Positions 6,094 through 7,425 of a stretch of 7,425 nt of DNA are shown one piece after another. The translations under genes were made by a program, and so were the position numbers. The stretch spans positions 1 through 7,425 of the forward strand of contig CALMYW010000223.1 in NCBI GenBank assembly GCA_937873665.1, given 5' to 3'. The stretch is from an uncultured Sphingorhabdus sp. (lineage in GTDB: Bacteria; Pseudomonadota; Alphaproteobacteria; Sphingomonadales; Sphingomonadaceae). The first letter of the stretch is position 1. Every line of letters begins with the position of its first letter. Under the pieces are notes generated by a model, which saw nothing but the letters and a program-made list of their open reading frames with translations, had not been told where the DNA came from and ran no database searches.

Positions 6094-6879
6094 TTACTTG
6101 TCCCAAGCGTCAAATGCATACCGCGTTGCCGTAATTTTGAACGCAGCTCCGATGACCTTGTGGATAGCGTCGAGATGGTCTGCAACGGCCTTCGCCGAAA
6201 ACGCCTCACGTCCTTCCACGAAACCATCGTTGTCGAGAATGGCACTGATACCTATGTAGGACGTGAATCTTTCAGTAATCCGCATGCTCCCCGGCTGGAT
6301 ATCCGGAGGGAAGGCGAGAGGGCCTTCTTGTATGGCAACCCGACTCAGTAGCTTAATGTTCCCGATCTCGTTCATTGCCTCTGTAAAAGAGTACAGCGGG
6401 CGTCCTCCGAGGTGCGAACTCAGCCCTTGAACCTGTTCAACGAGGTATTGCTCAATGGATTCTCCGGGTTGCGGAATTACCCGGTCGAGATATCGAAGCC
6501 CGACGCGTTCGGTGAATGCGAGTTTTACCGCATCATTGACGATGCTCAATCCTTCCAAGAAACAAGCCGAGAAGGTTTCGAACTGCCCGTAATTGGTCGA
6601 CTGAAGAGTGAGGCTCTGACCGTCGAGGATGAAGGTATGCGTTTTCTCGACGTTACCGAACAGGAACCTTTCCTGCTGGACAGGGGTCGGGGTCGGCGGT
6701 TGGCCTTCTTGGGCAGTCAACTGGATCGAGATGAGATGCTGGCGATCGAAATCGGGGTAGCCTGCCTGACGGAAGCTCTCCTGGATGCCTGGCAGGAAGT
6801 CGACCAGCTTCAGAATCGGGTTGAACCGCACCTGGGCCAAGGTGAGGTACACGGGCGGGTTCTTGAGCGGGGTTCCCAT
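6094..6879 (-). CDS. TIGR04255-family protein
   Basis: A 261-residue protein. The opening LKNPPVYLTLAQVRFNPIL (5-23), the central F-T-ERVGLRYLDRV (122-134) and the ending HLDAIHKVIGAAFKITATRYAFDAWDK match what I know of the sporadically distributed TIGR04255 family, whose members are about 250 residues and have no established biochemical activity. The predicted fold is mixed strands and helices, without membrane segments. ATG 6879 is the only sensible start: GGAG (6894-6891) is 11 bases upstream, and the promoter -10 lies 30 bases upstream. It is the first gene of the module B operon, and its TAA is two bases from the ATG of the HTH gene. Sporadic distribution plus a helix-turn-helix partner suggests a mobile accessory system; the actual substrate is unknown. 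Base composition is lower here (hand count 48% GC for 6541-6600) than in the recombinase (65% for 3181-3240). Confidence 0.85.
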   Translation of the reverse strand: MGTPLKNPPVYLTLAQVRFNPILKLVDFLPGIQESFRQAGYPDFDRQHLISIQLTAQEGQPPTPTPVQQERFLFGNVEKTHTFILDGQSLTLQSTNYGQFETFSACFLEGLSIVNDAVKLAFTERVGLRYLDRVIPQPGESIEQYLVEQVQGLSSHLGGRPLYSFTEAMNEIGNIKLLSRVAIQEGPLAFPPDIQPGSMRITERFTSYIGISAILDNDGFVEGREAFSAKAVADHLDAIHKVIGAAFKITATRYAFDAWDK

Positions 6880-6908
6880 CTATTGATCATCTCCAAGTGA
6901 CCGGCCCG

Positions 6909-6937
6909 AGTTTACACTTCGGTTGACACTTTGGCAA
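6909..6937 (-). promoter_or_regulatory. Promoter of the TIGR04255 operon
   Basis: On the minus strand, TTGCCA (6937-6932), exactly 17 bases, then TAAACT (6914-6909). Both boxes are close to sigma-70 consensus at optimal spacing, and transcription would begin about 6902, giving a short leader of roughly 23 bases with GGAG before ATG 6879. This is the clearest promoter in the window. Confidence 0.7.
6910..6931. promoter_or_regulatory. Direct-repeat operator in the promoter
   Basis: GTTTACACTT (6910-6919) and GTTGACACTT (6922-6931) match at nine of ten bases and begin 12 bases apart, near one helical turn. One covers the -10 box and the other fills the spacer up to the -35 box, so a bound protein would block RNA polymerase. 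The operon's own HTH protein is the obvious candidate; autorepression is inferred. Confidence 0.55.
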
Positions 6938-7156
6938 GTTTTCGTGTAGGCCGATCCCTGATCGACGGGTGATGCGGTGAACGAGTAGCTGTCGACGTCG
7001 GAAGAAGCTTCGCCGTACCCTGGGGCGTACAGCGTGACTCATGTTCTGGCACCAGAGGGCGAAAAACGCAGGCGACCCATCGAAGCGCTGAGGTCGTCTC
7101 GCGTTCGGCGGTAGCGGAAATGTGCGGAGACGGCAGAACTCTCCCCGGACTTCCGC

Positions 7157-7425
7157 ATGGTGTACAATCGCGCCTATGGTGTCCTTGCCTGTGTGGCAGG
7201 GCGGTTTCCTCTAAAGGGGAACTACACCACCACTATTCAGCGCCCAACCGTTCTCGGTTGGGCGTTTTCATTTGCGGGTTCGGCGCACCACGCGGGCTTC
7301 CGGGCCGTTCTGCGTGTGCCAGCCGTTCCGGGCACGGGCGGCATGACCCGCCCGGTTCGCCCCTGTTCCGCCCTATCTTCTCTCGAAACCTGCGCCAACT
7401 TCTTCGCCGTGGCACACGCAGACGG
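7157..7425 (+). CDS. Possible start of a plus-strand gene, cut at window edge
   Basis: From ATG 7157 (MVYNRAYGVLACVAGR) the frame stays open for 89 codons to the right edge, passing IQRPTVLGWAFSFAG and MTRPVRPCSALSS and ending CANFFAVAHADG. It has no ribosome site, and its sequence reads straight through a strong hairpin terminator, which argues against translation. A later in-frame ATG at 7343 lies beyond the terminator and could be the real start. The Ala/Arg/Pro/Gly-rich content may simply be GC-rich noncoding DNA. I recall annotated hypothetical proteins of this type on proteobacterial elements but cannot confirm that they are expressed. Confidence 0.25.
   Translation, partial: MVYNRAYGVLACVAGRFPLKGNYTTTIQRPTVLGWAFSFAGSAHHAGFRAVLRVPAVPGTGGMTRPVRPCSALSSLETCANFFAVAHAD
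7163..7268 (+). ncRNA. Candidate structured RNA or leader with terminator
   Basis: The plus strand can fold as a three-way junction. The closing stem is TGGTGT (7177-7182) with ACACCA (7224-7229); the second stem is CCTTGCC (7183-7189) with GGCAGGG (7195-7201) around TGTGT; the third is TTTCCT (7205-7210) with GGGGAA (7216-7221) around CTAAA, both inner stems including G-T pairs. An 11-base linker leads to the terminator hairpin at 7241-7264. TACAAT (7163-7168) is a good -10 match, but no clear -35 is seen. A 12-codon frame from ATG 7176 to TAA 7212-7214 overlaps the fold and could be a leader peptide. It could be a small regulatory RNA, a riboswitch-like leader or an attenuator; I do not recognise a named family. 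Confidence 0.35.
7241..7268 (+). terminator. Rho-independent terminator
   Basis: CGCCCAACC (7241-7249) and GGTTGGGCG (7256-7264) form a perfect 9-bp stem with loop GTTCTC, followed by TTTTC. It is GC-rich with a T-run on the plus strand, so it ends transcripts arriving from the left, such as the structured RNA candidate. On the minus strand no comparable T-run follows. Confidence 0.75.

Noticed and set aside
6923..6950. Perfect TTGACA on the plus strand as a divergent promoter
   Set aside because: The best -10 at suitable spacing (TGTAGG) is poor and no plus-strand gene follows for 200 bases; the TTGACA is explained as part of the operator repeat.
7041..7091. 16-codon plus-strand frame from ATG 7041
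   Set aside because: It has no ribosome site and is too short to distinguish from chance.
7241..7264. GCCCAAC and GTTGGGC look like integron attC core sites
   Set aside because: They are only eight bases apart, far too close for an attC site, and the following T-run explains them as a terminator stem.

Overview
The window looks like an accessory island from a high-GC proteobacterium (beta/gamma type such as Xanthomonadaceae, Burkholderiales or Pseudomonas). The lineage is inferred from base composition and gene families only; no marker gene fixes the host. It holds no tRNA, rRNA, CRISPR array or housekeeping gene. Six complete genes lie head to tail on the minus strand, flanked by two partial plus-strand reading frames.

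Left edge (3-143): C-terminal end of an unrecognised plus-strand gene, convergent with the minus-strand block. It is followed by a 346-base gap (144-489) with one small terminator-like hairpin.

Module A (4445 down to 490, minus strand): a small Cys-rich zinc-ribbon-like protein, a serine recombinase, and two different ParB/RepB-type proteins. The last three genes are joined by ATGA stop/start overlaps, so they are almost certainly translated as one unit. There is no ParA or other partition ATPase. The recombinase has a normal resolvase domain and recombinase domain, but its C-terminus lacks the usual zinc ribbon and instead carries a segment resembling the homing-endonuclease-associated repeat. 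The zinc-ribbon gene carries a near-identical 16-17 base motif twice, and the 136-base leader plus the adjoining end of the zinc-ribbon gene hold three copies of ACGGTCGG. These are candidate binding sites for the recombinase or the ParB-like proteins.

Module B (6879 down to 4593, minus strand): a TIGR04255-family protein, a helix-turn-helix protein and a third protein with a conspicuous SHDCDL motif, with gaps or overlaps of only a few bases. One clear promoter (TTGCCA, 17 bases, TAAACT) precedes the operon, and its spacer and -10 box contain a tandem direct repeat that looks like an operator. The biochemical function is unknown. The compact, self-regulated-looking layout inside an island makes it the best candidate here for an undescribed accessory (for example defence or addiction) system.

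Right edge (about 6940-7425): about 200 bases without a convincing gene, then a plus-strand stretch that can fold as a three-way junction followed by a strong hairpin and T-run (7241-7268). An open plus-strand frame also crosses this region from 7157 and runs off the window, so the stretch may be a structured leader or small RNA, a gene start, or both.
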